A stretch of 64,000 nt of DNA from Martinezella calliandrae (GCF_030272695.1 NZ_JARFYN010000027.1:1-64000); one strand, 5' to 3'; counted from the first letter of the stretch, positions 53,331 to 62,792 are shown. Translations and numbers: made by a program. Notes: generated from the letters alone by a model not told the origin.

Positions 53331-53804
53331 ATGCTGTTGGAATATTTCCAGATGATTGACCGGGTCCAATCGGTCGATCTGTCCAAGGGCGTTTTGAAGG
53401 CGCATTCGGTCGTCCCGGCCAAGAGCCCTGTTTTCGAAGGCCATTTTCCCGGCATGCCGCTCGTTCCCGGTGTCCTCCTCATCGAAACCATGGCACAGGC
53501 GTCCGGCATGCTCGTGCTCGCCGCGACGAAGTTTGCCTATATGCCGTTCCTGATGTCGGTCGACGGCGCCAAGATGCGCACTTTCGTCGAGCCGGAAGCC
53601 GAACTCGACATCGTCGCGGAACTGGAGCATGACGGTTCGGGCTTTGCGGTGACGAAGGCACGGATCACGATCGCCGGCAAGAAGATCTGCGATGCGCAGT
53701 TGAAGCTGCGCACCATGCCGTTTAATGAGGTGCCGCTCGCCGATATCGTGCGCAAGCGGGCAGGTGAGGTCGGGCTTCTCGACGCTATCGCTGCCAATGG
53801 CTGA
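53331..53804 (+). CDS. fabZXL: FabZ-like (3R)-hydroxyacyl-ACP dehydratase of VLCFA synthesis
   Basis: The 157-residue hot-dog protein has VFEGHFPGMPLVPGVLLIETMAQASG at about 40-65, with the catalytic His and Glu of the FabZ family. It would dehydrate intermediates of the very-long-chain elongation on AcpXL. ATG 53331 has GGAGG five bases upstream; a longer frame was discarded. Between the terminator and the ketosynthases. Confidence 0.85.
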   Translation: MLLEYFQMIDRVQSVDLSKGVLKAHSVVPAKSPVFEGHFPGMPLVPGVLLIETMAQASGMLVLAATKFAYMPFLMSVDGAKMRTFVEPEAELDIVAELEHDGSGFAVTKARITIAGKKICDAQLKLRTMPFNEVPLADIVRKRAGEVGLLDAIAANG

Positions 53805-53847
53805 CGTTTCAGGCTTGCATGGCGCCGCATTCTAAGAGGATTGATGA

Positions 53848-55053
53848 ATGAGCAAGGCTCTAAATGATGTGGTGATCACGGGTATCGGCATCGTCACTTG
53901 TCAGGGTGTTGGCAAGGATGTGCACGTCGCCCTGCTGAAATCGGACCAGGCGCCGCCGACCATCGTCGAAACCGAGAAATTCAAGCCCTATCCCGTGCAT
54001 CCGCTGCCGGACATCGACTGGTCGCAGCAGATCCCGAAGCGCGGTGATCAGCGCCAGATGGAAAACTGGCAGCGCATTGGCGTCTTTACAGCCGGCCTGG
54101 CGCTGGATGACGCTGGATTCAAGGACGATCTCGAGGCTTGCGGCAGCATGGACATGATCGTTGCGGCCGGCGGCGGCGAGCGCGACATCAATGTCGATAC
54201 GCTGATCGTCAATGAAGGCTTGAAACGTAATGATCGCGAAGTGCTTCTAAACGAGAAGCTGACGACGGAGCTTCGTCCGACGCTGTTTCTGGCGCAACTT
54301 TCCAATTTGCTCGCCGGCAATATCTCGATCGTCCACAAGGTCACGGGTTCGTCGCGCACCTTCATGGGCGAGGAGGCTTCCGGCATTTCGGCCGTCGAGA
54401 CCGCTTTTCATCGGATCAAGTCGGGCGAATCGAGCCACGCACTGGTCGGCGGCGCGTTTTCTGCGGAGCGCCTGGACATGGTGTTGCTGATCGAATCGGT
54501 GAGCGCGCACGCGACGGGTGATTGGCATCCACTCTGGTCCCGCAAGCCGGAAAACGGCGGCGGCATGATCCTCGGTTCGCTCAGCGCCTTCCTGGTGCTT
54601 GAATCGCGCGCCCATGCCGAAGGCCGTGGCGCACGCATCTACGCAACGATCGACGCCATCGAAGGCGATCGCGGCAGCCGCGACGACGGCAAGTTCGAAG
54701 CGAGGCTTGAGCGCTTGCTCGAGCCTGCCAAGGGAGCTGAGGGTGACAGCACCGTCATCTTCTGCGGAACGACGGCAATTCAAGATCTCGCGACCCGCGA
54801 AAAGTCCGTGCTGGAGGCGCAGCTTCCGGCATCGGCCATTCGCGGCTATGCCGGTATCTCCGGCCATGGGCTTGAAAGCCAGTTTCCGCTCGGGCTTGCC
54901 TTGGCAGCGCTCGCGGTTGCCAACAGGGCCAAGGTGCCGCCTTTCGACGTCACGCATGAAAAGCCGATGAGCGCCGGCGCGCAGAAAGCTGTCGTGACCA
55001 CCGTTGGTCATGCGCGCGGTGAAGGTGTCGCCGTACTTTCCGCCGAAGCGTGA
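53848..55053 (+). CDS. fabF2XL: Ketosynthase-like protein lacking catalytic residues (FabF2XL type)
   Basis: The 401-residue protein has the thiolase-fold beta-ketoacyl-ACP synthase layout, but the expected Cys site (TACxSG) reads VTGSSRTFMGEEASG near 172 with no Cys, and the first His (HGT) is CGTT; the GHxxxxxG His region is GISGHGLESQ. It therefore resembles a chain-length factor (KS-beta). It precedes a complete ketosynthase by 12 bases. The pair would elongate the C28 hydroxy acid of lipid A. Confidence 0.85.
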   Translation: MSKALNDVVITGIGIVTCQGVGKDVHVALLKSDQAPPTIVETEKFKPYPVHPLPDIDWSQQIPKRGDQRQMENWQRIGVFTAGLALDDAGFKDDLEACGSMDMIVAAGGGERDINVDTLIVNEGLKRNDREVLLNEKLTTELRPTLFLAQLSNLLAGNISIVHKVTGSSRTFMGEEASGISAVETAFHRIKSGESSHALVGGAFSAERLDMVLLIESVSAHATGDWHPLWSRKPENGGGMILGSLSAFLVLESRAHAEGRGARIYATIDAIEGDRGSRDDGKFEARLERLLEPAKGAEGDSTVIFCGTTAIQDLATREKSVLEAQLPASAIRGYAGISGHGLESQFPLGLALAALAVANRAKVPPFDVTHEKPMSAGAQKAVVTTVGHARGEGVAVLSAEA

Positions 55054-55065
55054 GGAGTTAAGATC

Positions 55066-56352
55066 ATGACCGCATCTGCCTATAAGGATCATCTTGGCCG
55101 CCCGATCGTCGCCGTTACCGGCATGGGCATCATCACCTCGCTCGGCCAGGGACTGCAGGACAATTGGAACGCGCTTTCATCGGGGACGTCGGGCATCCAT
55201 GGCATCACGCGTTTCCCGACCGACGGACTTTCGACGCGCATTGCCGGTACCGTGGATTTCATCGACATTCCGGTGCCGAACGCCGTCGAGCGCTCTTATG
55301 CCTTCGCCCGCGAGACCACGACCGAGGCGCTAGCCCAGGCCGGCATTTCCGGCGATTTCAACGCACCGCTTTTCCTTGCCGCACCGCCGATCGAACCGGA
55401 ATGGAGCGCACGTTTCGAGCTGGCCGACCGGTCGCCGCCGGCGGATCATCCGGGCGACGCCTATGAGCGTTTCCTCGCCGCCATGCGTGAGCGCCCCGAT
55501 CCGGCTTTCCACGAGGCGGCCCTGTTCGGCGCGATTTCGGAGCGGCTCGCAGATCGTTTCGGCACACGCGGGCTGCCTGTGACCTTGTCCACGGCCTGTG
55601 CATCGGGCGTGACCGCGATCCAGCTTGGCATCGAGGCAATCCGGCAGGGCCGTACGACGCGTGCGCTGACGGTGGCGACCGATGGTTCGCTCAGCGCCGA
55701 AGCGCTGATCCGCTTTTCGCTGCTTTCGGCACTGTCGACGCAGAACGACCCGCCGACCAAGGCATCCAAGCCGTTCAGCAAGGACCGCGACGGCTTCGTC
55801 ATCGCAGAAGGTGCCGCAACGCTTGTGCTGGAATCACTGGAGGCGGCGGTTGCGCGCGGCGCCAAGATCCTCGGCATCATGAAGGGGGCCGGCGACAAGG
55901 CCGATTCCTTTCACCGTACCCGCTCGTCGCCGGACGGCGGCCCGGCGATCGCAACGATCCGCGCCGCTCTGGCGGATGCGGGGATGGCCGAGGCCGATAT
56001 CGGCTATATCAACGCCCATGGCACATCGACGCCGGAAAACGACAAGATGGAATACGGTTCCATGTCCGCCGTCTTCGGTGAGCGGCTGTCCAGCATCCCG
56101 GTATCGTCCAACAAGTCGATGATCGGCCATACGCTGACGGCGGCTGGTGCGGTCGAAGCGGTGTTTTCGCTGCAGACGATGCTGACCGGCACGCTGCCAC
56201 CGACCATCAACTACAACAATCCCGACCCGTCGATCATTCTCGACGTCGTGCCGAACAAGAAGCGCGAAAAGCAGGTGGGCGCCATCCTTTCGAACTCTTT
56301 CGGGTTCGGCGGGCAGAATGCCAGCCTTGTCATGGCGCTTGAACCGGCTTAA
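55066..56352 (+). CDS. fabF1XL: Beta-ketoacyl-ACP synthase (FabF1XL type)
   Basis: The 428-residue enzyme has the complete KS triad: Cys in LSTACASG near 176, His in NAHGTSTPENDK near 317 and His in SMIGHTLTAAG near 352. It condenses malonyl-ACP with acyl-AcpXL. Normal FabF length. It lies 12 bases after the Cys-less partner, suggesting a heterodimer. Confidence 0.92.
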   Translation: MTASAYKDHLGRPIVAVTGMGIITSLGQGLQDNWNALSSGTSGIHGITRFPTDGLSTRIAGTVDFIDIPVPNAVERSYAFARETTTEALAQAGISGDFNAPLFLAAPPIEPEWSARFELADRSPPADHPGDAYERFLAAMRERPDPAFHEAALFGAISERLADRFGTRGLPVTLSTACASGVTAIQLGIEAIRQGRTTRALTVATDGSLSAEALIRFSLLSALSTQNDPPTKASKPFSKDRDGFVIAEGAATLVLESLEAAVARGAKILGIMKGAGDKADSFHRTRSSPDGGPAIATIRAALADAGMAEADIGYINAHGTSTPENDKMEYGSMSAVFGERLSSIPVSSNKSMIGHTLTAAGAVEAVFSLQTMLTGTLPPTINYNNPDPSIILDVVPNKKREKQVGAILSNSFGFGGQNASLVMALEPA

Positions 56353-56406
56353 TCGGACTTCTGAAAAACCGGATATAATTGCGCCCGAGTGGCGAGGGAC
56401 TTTGTT

Positions 56407-57435
56407 ATGCGCGCTTTGCAACTGATCGACGACCGCAAACTTGAGATCACCGATCTGCCGGAGCCGGAGGCGCCAGCCGCGGGTGAGGTGACCCTGCGTG
56501 TCAAAGCGGTCGCCCTCAATCATATCGATGTCTGGGGCTGGCGCGGCATGGCCTTCGCCAAGCGCAAGATGCCGCTCGTCATCGGTGCTGAGGCTGCCGG
56601 CGTCGTCGAAGCGATCGGACCGGGGGTCGCCAACGTGCTGCCCGGCCAGCTCGTGTCGATCTACGGTGCGCGCACCTGCGGGCTCTGCCGCCATTGCCGC
56701 GAGGGCCGCGACAATCTGTGCGAACATGTCGGCGGCGTACATGGTTTCCATCTCGACGGCTTCGCGCAGGAGAAGGTCAATCTGCCGGCGCGCTTGCTGG
56801 TCCCGGCTCCTCCGGGTGTCGATGCGATCGGTGCGGCGCTTGCGCCCGTCACCTTCGGCACGGTCGAGCATATGCTGTTCGACAATGCCAAGCTGGAGCC
56901 GGGTGAGACGATCCTCGTTCATGCCGGCGGTTCCGGCATCGGCACGGCCGCCATCCAGCTTGCAAAGAAGATCGGCTGCACGGTCATCACGACCGTCGGC
57001 TCCGACGACAAGATCGAGAAGGCCAAGGCGCTCGGCGCCGATCACGTCATCAATTATCGTACCGACCGCTTCGAAGGCGTGGTGCGTAAGCTGACCAAGA
57101 AGATGGGCGTCGACGTCGTCTTCGAACATGTTGGCAAGGATACCTGGGCCGGGTCGATGCTGTGCATGAAACGCGGCGGGCGTCTCGTCACATGCGGGTC
57201 GACCTCGGGCGTCTCCACCGACATGAACCTGATGATGCTGTTCCAGCAGCAGTTGAAGTTGCTTGGCTCCTTCGGCTGTCGCATGGAAAATATGGCGAAT
57301 GCCATGCAGAAGATGGCGCGCGGGCTGGTGCATCCGGTGATCGACACCGAAGTGAGCTTCGGCGATATCGACCGAGCCCTGGAACGGATGGAATCGCGCC
57401 AGATTTTCGGCAAGATCATCCTCAAAATGGATTGA
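56407..57435 (+). CDS. adh2XL: Zinc-type alcohol dehydrogenase/enoyl reductase (AdhXL)
   Basis: The 342-residue MDR protein has structural-zinc Cys in ARTCGLCRHCREGRDNLCEH near 90, GAEAAGVVEAIG near 64 and the NAD(P)-binding motif VHAGGSGIGTAAIQLAKKIG near 171. In this cluster it is thought to act as enoyl-ACP reductase or to oxidise the chain end. It starts at ATG 56407, leaving 54 bases after fabF1XL, and is followed by lpxXL. Confidence 0.88.
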   Translation: MRALQLIDDRKLEITDLPEPEAPAAGEVTLRVKAVALNHIDVWGWRGMAFAKRKMPLVIGAEAAGVVEAIGPGVANVLPGQLVSIYGARTCGLCRHCREGRDNLCEHVGGVHGFHLDGFAQEKVNLPARLLVPAPPGVDAIGAALAPVTFGTVEHMLFDNAKLEPGETILVHAGGSGIGTAAIQLAKKIGCTVITTVGSDDKIEKAKALGADHVINYRTDRFEGVVRKLTKKMGVDVVFEHVGKDTWAGSMLCMKRGGRLVTCGSTSGVSTDMNLMMLFQQQLKLLGSFGCRMENMANAMQKMARGLVHPVIDTEVSFGDIDRALERMESRQIFGKIILKMD

Positions 57436-57440
57436 TCGGC

Positions 57441-58373
57441 GTGAAGCTCGTCATTACCCGGATCGTGCTTGCCGTCCGGCATTTCCGCCAATGGCTGATC
57501 GCGCAGATCATCTTCGGCTTCCTGAACTTCCTAAAACTGTTTCCGGCCGATGGCGGGATCAACTTCGCTGACTGGCTGACCCGCAAGATCGGGCCGCGCA
57601 TGCGTCGCCACAAGCTGATGCTGGCGAACCTGCACAACGCTTTTCCCGAGAAGAGCGATGCGGAGATCGGGGAGATCGCGCTTTCAAGCTGGGGCAATAT
57701 GGGGCGCCTGGCAGCGGAATATGTCTTCCTCGATCGGCTGTTCGATTTCGATCCTTTCAGCGAGAAGCCGGGCCGCATCGAGGTATCCGGCATTCCGATC
57801 TTTGTCGACCTCATGGAAAATCCGAGGCCCTTTATCGTCTTTACCGGACACACGGGCAATTTCGAACTGCTGCCAGTTGCGGGGGCGGCTTTCGGGCTGA
57901 AGGTTACCGTACTCTTCCGCCCCCCGAACAATCCCTATGTGGCGCAGAAGGTTTTCGATTTTCGCGCCAAGCGCATGGGAAACCTAGTGCCCTCGCATGC
58001 GGGATCGTCTTTCACCCTGGCCCGGCAATTGGAGGCCGGCAGCGGCGTCGGCGTGCTGGTCGACCAGAAATTTCGCAAGGGGCTGAAGACGTTGTTCTTC
58101 GGTCGCGACGTCAAGACCAATCCGCTGTTGCCGAAACTGGTCCGTCAGTTTGATTGCGAGGTTTACCCGGCTCGCTGTATTCGGTTGCCGGATAACCGTT
58201 ATCGGCTGGAAATCGAGCCGCGACTTGAGATGCCCCGCGACGAGCGCGGCAACCTCAACCTGGCCGCGACGGCGCAGTTGCTGAACGACAAGGTCGAAAG
58301 CTGGGTAAGAGAACATCCGGAGCAATGGCTGTGGTATCACGACCGCTGGAATATCAAAAAGTCTGTCTTTTAA
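57441..58373 (+). CDS. lpxXL: LpxXL, VLCFA lipid A acyltransferase
   Basis: The 310-residue LpxL-family enzyme transfers the very-long-chain acid from AcpXL to lipid A. The HX4E motif is HTGNFE at about 135-140, and VLVDQKF...GLKTLFFGRD follows near 212, as in the family. A hydrophobic N-terminus (VLAVRHFRQWLIAQIIFGFLNFLKLF) anchors it at the inner membrane. The start is GTG 57441, five bases after the adh2XL stop. Confidence 0.92.
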   Translation: MKLVITRIVLAVRHFRQWLIAQIIFGFLNFLKLFPADGGINFADWLTRKIGPRMRRHKLMLANLHNAFPEKSDAEIGEIALSSWGNMGRLAAEYVFLDRLFDFDPFSEKPGRIEVSGIPIFVDLMENPRPFIVFTGHTGNFELLPVAGAAFGLKVTVLFRPPNNPYVAQKVFDFRAKRMGNLVPSHAGSSFTLARQLEAGSGVGVLVDQKFRKGLKTLFFGRDVKTNPLLPKLVRQFDCEVYPARCIRLPDNRYRLEIEPRLEMPRDERGNLNLAATAQLLNDKVESWVREHPEQWLWYHDRWNIKKSVF

Positions 58374-58644
58374 AGGTGTTACTTAAATAAGGCCGTTCGT
58401 AGCAGAACGGATCAATTTAATCCCTACGAGCTTCCATATTGACCTTAGGTAAGCCTCGACTTTCGGAAAAATTCGCCTTTCCCGGGAACTTCAATCTATC
58501 AGGATTGAATGTGAGGGTAAGTCATGTTATCTCAACCGCAAGAAAGTTTGGCGAGATAGCGGACGCCAGGCTGAAGATCCTTGTTCACAGCAGCTTCGGG
58601 GTTGAGGCCCGAGGCTAAACTATGGGCAAGGACAGGAGGGCAAT

Positions 58645-59379
58645 TTGCTGGCACTCTTTCATGCCTTCTCCATAAAATGCACCCAGATTCAGCGGGCGAT
58701 CAAACTGGGTGATGATGAACTGGTTGGTTCACTCGATCGCGAATTGGAGCCGCTCGTAACAGCGATCCTGTCCTATAAAGCCACCAGCCTTCTCGAAATG
58801 TACATGCAGCTGCAATTCATGAGCAACCTCATCCGCGAGGAATCGGATGATCGCTCACGGGTGGTGCGTAATTCTGCGTCGCTGTCGTCGCTGATCGATC
58901 GCTATTTTGGCGGCGCCAGTCAGGCTGCGGCTGAAGTGCTGATGGCGTTTTCCGCAAAGAAAAACGAGCAAGCAGGCGAGGCCGCGGGTTTCGACGACGA
59001 CAACGTTTTGAACGATGTCATTCTCGACAGCCTGCCGGACCGTGTCGCTGTCATTACGCGCGATTATCGTTATCTCTATAGCAATGCAGCCAATTCCGAG
59101 TTTCTGGAATCGAAACCGATCGAGCTGGTCGGCCGGCATGTTTCCGAATTCATCGGTTCTGAACGGTTTGAAAACGGCGTCAAGTCAAAGCTTGACGCAT
59201 GCTTCGCCGGTCAGACGGTTGAATGCCTCTATCCGTCCTATCACCCGATGGATGCCAATAAGACCCTCCATTGCCGGATGACGCCGCTGCGTGCCACCAA
59301 GTCGAGAGGCGAAGTGACCGGCGCTCTGTTGGTCGTCCATGAAGTCGGCGTCGTTCCGAGGAACATGCTGGTTGCCTGA
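58645..59379 (+). CDS. PAS-domain protein
   Basis: The 244-residue protein has a PAS domain at about 125-240 (ILDSLPDRVAVITRDYRYLYSNAANSEFLESKPIELVGRHVSEFIG...). Residues 1-110 are helical with a long Glu/Leu-rich stretch and no known domain; no kinase, GGDEF or output domain follows. The start is TTG with GGAGGG five bases before it. It is a stand-alone sensor, possibly feeding a separate regulator. The ligand is not predictable. Confidence 0.78.
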   Translation: MLALFHAFSIKCTQIQRAIKLGDDELVGSLDRELEPLVTAILSYKATSLLEMYMQLQFMSNLIREESDDRSRVVRNSASLSSLIDRYFGGASQAAAEVLMAFSAKKNEQAGEAAGFDDDNVLNDVILDSLPDRVAVITRDYRYLYSNAANSEFLESKPIELVGRHVSEFIGSERFENGVKSKLDACFAGQTVECLYPSYHPMDANKTLHCRMTPLRATKSRGEVTGALLVVHEVGVVPRNMLVA

Positions 59380-59633
59380 CCGGCCGTTTCAGCATCCTGA
59401 CAAGGGAGTTGCGATCGCGTGCGCCATGGGGTGGGCGCAGTCGGCTGTCGTTCTCCTCATCGAAGCCTTGAGAAACCGGCCGTCGAGCCTCTATCTGTTA
59501 ATTCAATTTGCGGTGCTGGAGCGGTTTTTGCGTTTCACAGCTTCGTTTTCCCGCTCTACTGCTTTGTTTTTACGCAATTGCCGGCGGAAAAGTGCGCGCA
59601 ATAGCTCGCCACCATCGCCAATTGTTACCTGTC
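59380..59633. other. Gap after the PAS gene, no gene recognised
   Basis: This lies between the PAS gene and the convergent znuA end. Open frames exist but none is family-like. No clear terminator is seen. Confidence 0.4.
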
Positions 59634-60581
59634 TCAGGAGAGGCAGGACTTCAGGGAATTGGCGATGCCTCGCATCAGGTTGAAATAGAGATCCGGTCCT
59701 TGCGGCAGCGTCGCAGCTTCCGGATCGAGCACGCCCGACTTAGCTGATGTACCCTGGATGACGACGTTGACAAGTTTCGGCTCGAATTGCGGCTCGGCGA
59801 AGACGCAGGTAGCGCCGAGATCGGCGACCTTGCCGTGGATTTCCGCCACCCGTTGAGCGCCGGGGATGCTTTCGGGGCTTACCGTGATCGAGCCTGCGAC
59901 ACGTACGCCGTAGCGGCGCTCGAAATATTGGTACGCATCGTGGAATACGATGAACGGCTTGTCCTTGATCGGCGCGATGGTCGACGCGATTTCCGCATCG
60001 AGCGCGTCCAGTTTGTCGTCCAGTGCCTTCTGGTTCGCTTCATAGGAAAGGGCGTTGGCGGGATCGGCTGCGACCAGTGTCGTGGTGATCTCGGCCGTCA
60101 TCGCTTTGGCATTGTGCGGATCGAGCCACAGATGTGTGTCGAACGCTCCATGATCGTCTGAACCGCCCGCATTTGCCGCCGGTTCGTCGCCATCGTCATC
60201 CGCTTCGAACGCGCCGCCCTGGCGGAATTTCAGCTTGGCGATGCCCGGTGCCTTATCGAGTTCGACGACGAGGGCGTTCGAGCCGAGGGCCGAGAGCGGC
60301 TTCTCCAGGAAAGCTTCCATGCCGGGACCGACCCAGAAGACCACCTTCGCCGATTGCAGCGCCCGCGCATTGGAGGGTTTCAGCGCATAGGTGTGCGGCG
60401 AGGCGGCGCCGTCAACGATCAGATCCGGTGCGCCGACGCCCTGCATGATCGCTGCGACGAGCGAGTGAACAGGTTTGATCGATACCACCACTTCGGGCGG
60501 ATCTGCGCTTGCCGGGGTAGCCAATAGCCCGAAAAGCAACAAGGAAGCGGTGAGGGGGAGGATGGCCTTTGCCGGGGTCAT
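59634..60581 (-). CDS. znuA: ZnuA, periplasmic zinc-binding protein
   Basis: The 315-residue protein has a signal peptide (ILPLTASLLLFGLLATPASA then DPPEV), the cluster A-1 SBP fold, and zinc-ligand His residues: VKPVHSLVAAIM near 36, ASPHTYALKPS near 60, an Asp/Glu/His-rich loop (EADDDGDEPAANAGGSDDHGAFDTHLW) at 126-152, and FHDAYQYF near 212. It delivers zinc to ZnuBC. It diverges from znuC, sharing the Zur-box region. Confidence 0.93.
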   Translation of the reverse strand: MTPAKAILPLTASLLLFGLLATPASADPPEVVVSIKPVHSLVAAIMQGVGAPDLIVDGAASPHTYALKPSNARALQSAKVVFWVGPGMEAFLEKPLSALGSNALVVELDKAPGIAKLKFRQGGAFEADDDGDEPAANAGGSDDHGAFDTHLWLDPHNAKAMTAEITTTLVAADPANALSYEANQKALDDKLDALDAEIASTIAPIKDKPFIVFHDAYQYFERRYGVRVAGSITVSPESIPGAQRVAEIHGKVADLGATCVFAEPQFEPKLVNVVIQGTSAKSGVLDPEAATLPQGPDLYFNLMRGIANSLKSCLS

Positions 60582-60604
60582 GCGATACTGACCTTGAATG
60601 AGTT

Positions 60605-60619
60605 TGTTATGTTATTACA
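60605..60619. promoter_or_regulatory. Zur-box-like palindrome 1 between znuA and znuC
   Basis: TGTTAT, three bases, ATTACA: six-base arms with one mismatch. It lies close to the znuA start and within the shared promoter. The GTTAT core matches Zur sites of Alphaproteobacteria. Confidence 0.55.
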
Positions 60620-60626
60620 TCAATTG

Positions 60627-60641
60627 CGTTATGCTATAACG
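60627..60641. promoter_or_regulatory. Zur-box-like palindrome 2 between znuA and znuC
   Basis: CGTTAT, GCT, ATAACG is a perfect 6+3+6 palindrome 40-54 bases before the znuC start. With zur at the end of the same operon, it is the best candidate for the Zur operator controlling both directions. Confidence 0.7.
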
Positions 60642-60680
60642 TGTGCGATAGCAAGGCGCAACAGCACAAATGGAAATTTC

Positions 60681-61577
60681 ATGCTTTCTTCCATGGACAA
60701 TAAGGGCCAGCCGCTTGTGTCGCTCCATGACGTCGGCGTTCGCCGTGGCGGCCGCTGGCTGGTGCGCGGCGTCGATTTTTCTGTGAGCCGCGGCGAGATC
60801 GTCACGTTGATCGGTCCGAACGGTTCCGGCAAGTCCACGAGCGCAAAGACTGCGATCGGCGTATTGAAGCCGGATGAAGGCAGCGTCGAACGTATTGCCG
60901 GCCTCAAGGTCGGTTATGTGCCGCAGAAACTTGCCGTCGACTGGACCCTGCCGCTCAGCGTCCATCGTTTAATGACTTTGACCGGGCCGTTGGCCGAAAC
61001 GGAGTTGAAGGCAGCACTGGAGGCCGTGGGGATCGCCCATCTCGCCAAGGCGGAGGTGCAGCATCTTTCCGGTGGCGAGTTCCAGCGGGCCTTGCTGGCT
61101 CGCGCCATTGCCCGCAAGCCAGACCTGCTGGTGCTGGACGAACCGGTACAAGGCGTCGATTTCAGCGGCGAGATCGCGCTTTATGATCTCATCAAATCGA
61201 TCCGCAATTCCGAAGGCTGCGGCATTCTGCTGATCTCGCATGATTTGCATGTCGTCATGGCCGCGACTGACACTGTTGTTTGTCTGAATGGCCATGTCTG
61301 CTGCCGCGGTACGCCCCAGGCGGTTACTCAGAGCCCGGAATATGTGAGGCTGTTCGGCACTCGGGCGGCCCAGTCGCTGGCGATCTACAGCCATCACCAC
61401 GACCATACGCACTTGCCTGATGGCCGCGTGCAGCATGCCGACGGCTCGATTACCGATGATTGCCGCACTGACGACGGCCATCATGGCCATGGCCATGGCC
61501 ATGACCATCACGACCACGACCATGAGTATGCTCACCGCGACCATGATCATCATGCCGCGGGAGAACGCCATGTTTGA
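60681..61577 (+). CDS. znuC: ZnuC, zinc ABC transporter ATPase
   Basis: The 298-residue ATPase has Walker A LIGPNGSGKSTSAK at about 44-57, signature QHLSGGEFQRALLARAI near 130 and Walker B LLVLDEPVQGVDFSG near 153. The C-terminus is extremely His/Asp-rich (HHHDHTHLPDG and GHHGHGHGHDHHDHDHEYAHRDHDHH), a metal store or sensor. ATG 60693 is a possible later start. It overlaps znuB by eight bases. Confidence 0.93.
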   Translation: MLSSMDNKGQPLVSLHDVGVRRGGRWLVRGVDFSVSRGEIVTLIGPNGSGKSTSAKTAIGVLKPDEGSVERIAGLKVGYVPQKLAVDWTLPLSVHRLMTLTGPLAETELKAALEAVGIAHLAKAEVQHLSGGEFQRALLARAIARKPDLLVLDEPVQGVDFSGEIALYDLIKSIRNSEGCGILLISHDLHVVMAATDTVVCLNGHVCCRGTPQAVTQSPEYVRLFGTRAAQSLAIYSHHHDHTHLPDGRVQHADGSITDDCRTDDGHHGHGHGHDHHDHDHEYAHRDHDHHAAGERHV

Positions 61578-62397
61578 CGATTTCTTCCTCCGCGCCGTCG
61601 TTGCGGGCGTCGGGCTGGCGCTGACCACCGGACCGCTCGGCTGCTTCATTATCTGGCGGCGCATGGCCTATTTCGGCGATACGATCTCGCATTCGGCATT
61701 GCTCGGCGTGGCGCTGTCGCTGCTCTTCCAGCTCAACCTGACACTCTCCGTTTTCGCGGTCGCGGCGGCCGTGTCGATCCTGCTCCTTTTCCTCCAGCGT
61801 CGCCAAGCGCTGTCGGCGGATGCGTTGCTCGGCATCTTGTCGCATGCGACGCTGGCGATCGGCCTCGTCATCGTCGCTTTCATGAGCTGGGTAAGGATCG
61901 ATCTCATTGCTTTCCTCTTCGGCGACATTCTCGCCGTCAACCGCTCGGATATTGCCCTGATTTGGGGCGGTGGCATTCTGGTTTTGGCGGCTATTGCCTG
62001 GCTTTGGCGGCCGCTGCTCGCCTCCACTGTCAATCCGGAACTCGCCGAGGCGGAGGGGCTTGAGCCGGAGCGGGCGAAGCTGTTCTTCATGCTGCTGATG
62101 GCCATCGTCATCGCCATCGCCATGAAGATCGTCGGTATCCTGCTGATCACCGCGCTGCTGATCATTCCTGCCGCTACCGCTCGCCGCTTTGCCGCGACGC
62201 CCGAGATGATGGCTGTTTTTGCGTCGCTGATTGGTGCCGTCGCCGTGGTTGGCGGGCTGTTCGGTTCGTTGCGTTACGATACGCCTTCCGGCCCGTCGAT
62301 CGTAGTGGCGGCGCTCGTTCTGTTTATCATTAGTCTGCTGCCCCTTGCCCGCAGGGCCGGCGCGCCGGCGGCGCATCAGGGAGGACAGGAAACATGA
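61570..62397 (+). CDS. znuB: ZnuB, zinc ABC transporter permease
   Basis: The 275-residue protein has about eight membrane helices (e.g. VVAGVGLALTTGPLGCFIIWRRMAYFGDTISHSALLGVALSLLFQ) and the permease motif of ABC-3 family. It transfers zinc across the inner membrane with ZnuC. Its stop overlaps the zur start in an ATGA arrangement. Confidence 0.93.
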   Translation: MFDDFFLRAVVAGVGLALTTGPLGCFIIWRRMAYFGDTISHSALLGVALSLLFQLNLTLSVFAVAAAVSILLLFLQRRQALSADALLGILSHATLAIGLVIVAFMSWVRIDLIAFLFGDILAVNRSDIALIWGGGILVLAAIAWLWRPLLASTVNPELAEAEGLEPERAKLFFMLLMAIVIAIAMKIVGILLITALLIIPAATARRFAATPEMMAVFASLIGAVAVVGGLFGSLRYDTPSGPSIVVAALVLFIISLLPLARRAGAPAAHQGGQET

Positions 62398-62792
62398 CCA
62401 CTCCGATACTCACCAAGAACCAGTCGCTGGTTTTCGATGTCCTGACCAAGGCCGAGGCGCCGCTCAGCGCCTATACCATCCTCGATAAGCTGCGCGATCA
62501 TGGTTTCCGCGCGCCGCTGCAGGTCTATCGAGCGCTGGACAAGCTGCTGGAATATGGCGTCGTCCATCGCCTCGAGAGCATCAACTCCTTCGTCGCCTGC
62601 GCCCATCCGGACGAGAATTGCCATAGCCACGGCCTCGTCGCCTTCGCTATCTGCGAAAGCTGCGGCCAGGTGATCGAATTCCACGACCATGAGGTGGACC
62701 ATCGGCTGATGCACTGGCTGAAATCGCATAAGTTCAAGGCCGAGAAGTCGACCATCGAAATCCGCGGCCATTGCGCCAGCTGCGCCGCTTGA
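62394..62792 (+). CDS. zur: Zur, Fur-family zinc regulator
   Basis: The 132-residue protein has a winged helix (TKNQSLVFDVLTKAEAPLSAYTILDKLRDHGFRAPLQVYRALDKLLEYGVVHRLES) and the zinc sites CAHPDENCHSHG near 69, CESCG near 87 (structural Cys pair) and CASC at the C-terminus. Final gene of znuC-znuB-zur, so it likely represses its own operon and znuA through the palindromes. Confidence 0.92.
   Translation: MTTPILTKNQSLVFDVLTKAEAPLSAYTILDKLRDHGFRAPLQVYRALDKLLEYGVVHRLESINSFVACAHPDENCHSHGLVAFAICESCGQVIEFHDHEVDHRLMHWLKSHKFKAEKSTIEIRGHCASCAA

Noticed and set aside
61420..61569. Upstream extension of the znuB frame (ATG 61420)
   Set aside because: It overlaps the His-rich end of znuC and gives a Met/Ala/Thr low-complexity sequence; the family start is at 61570.
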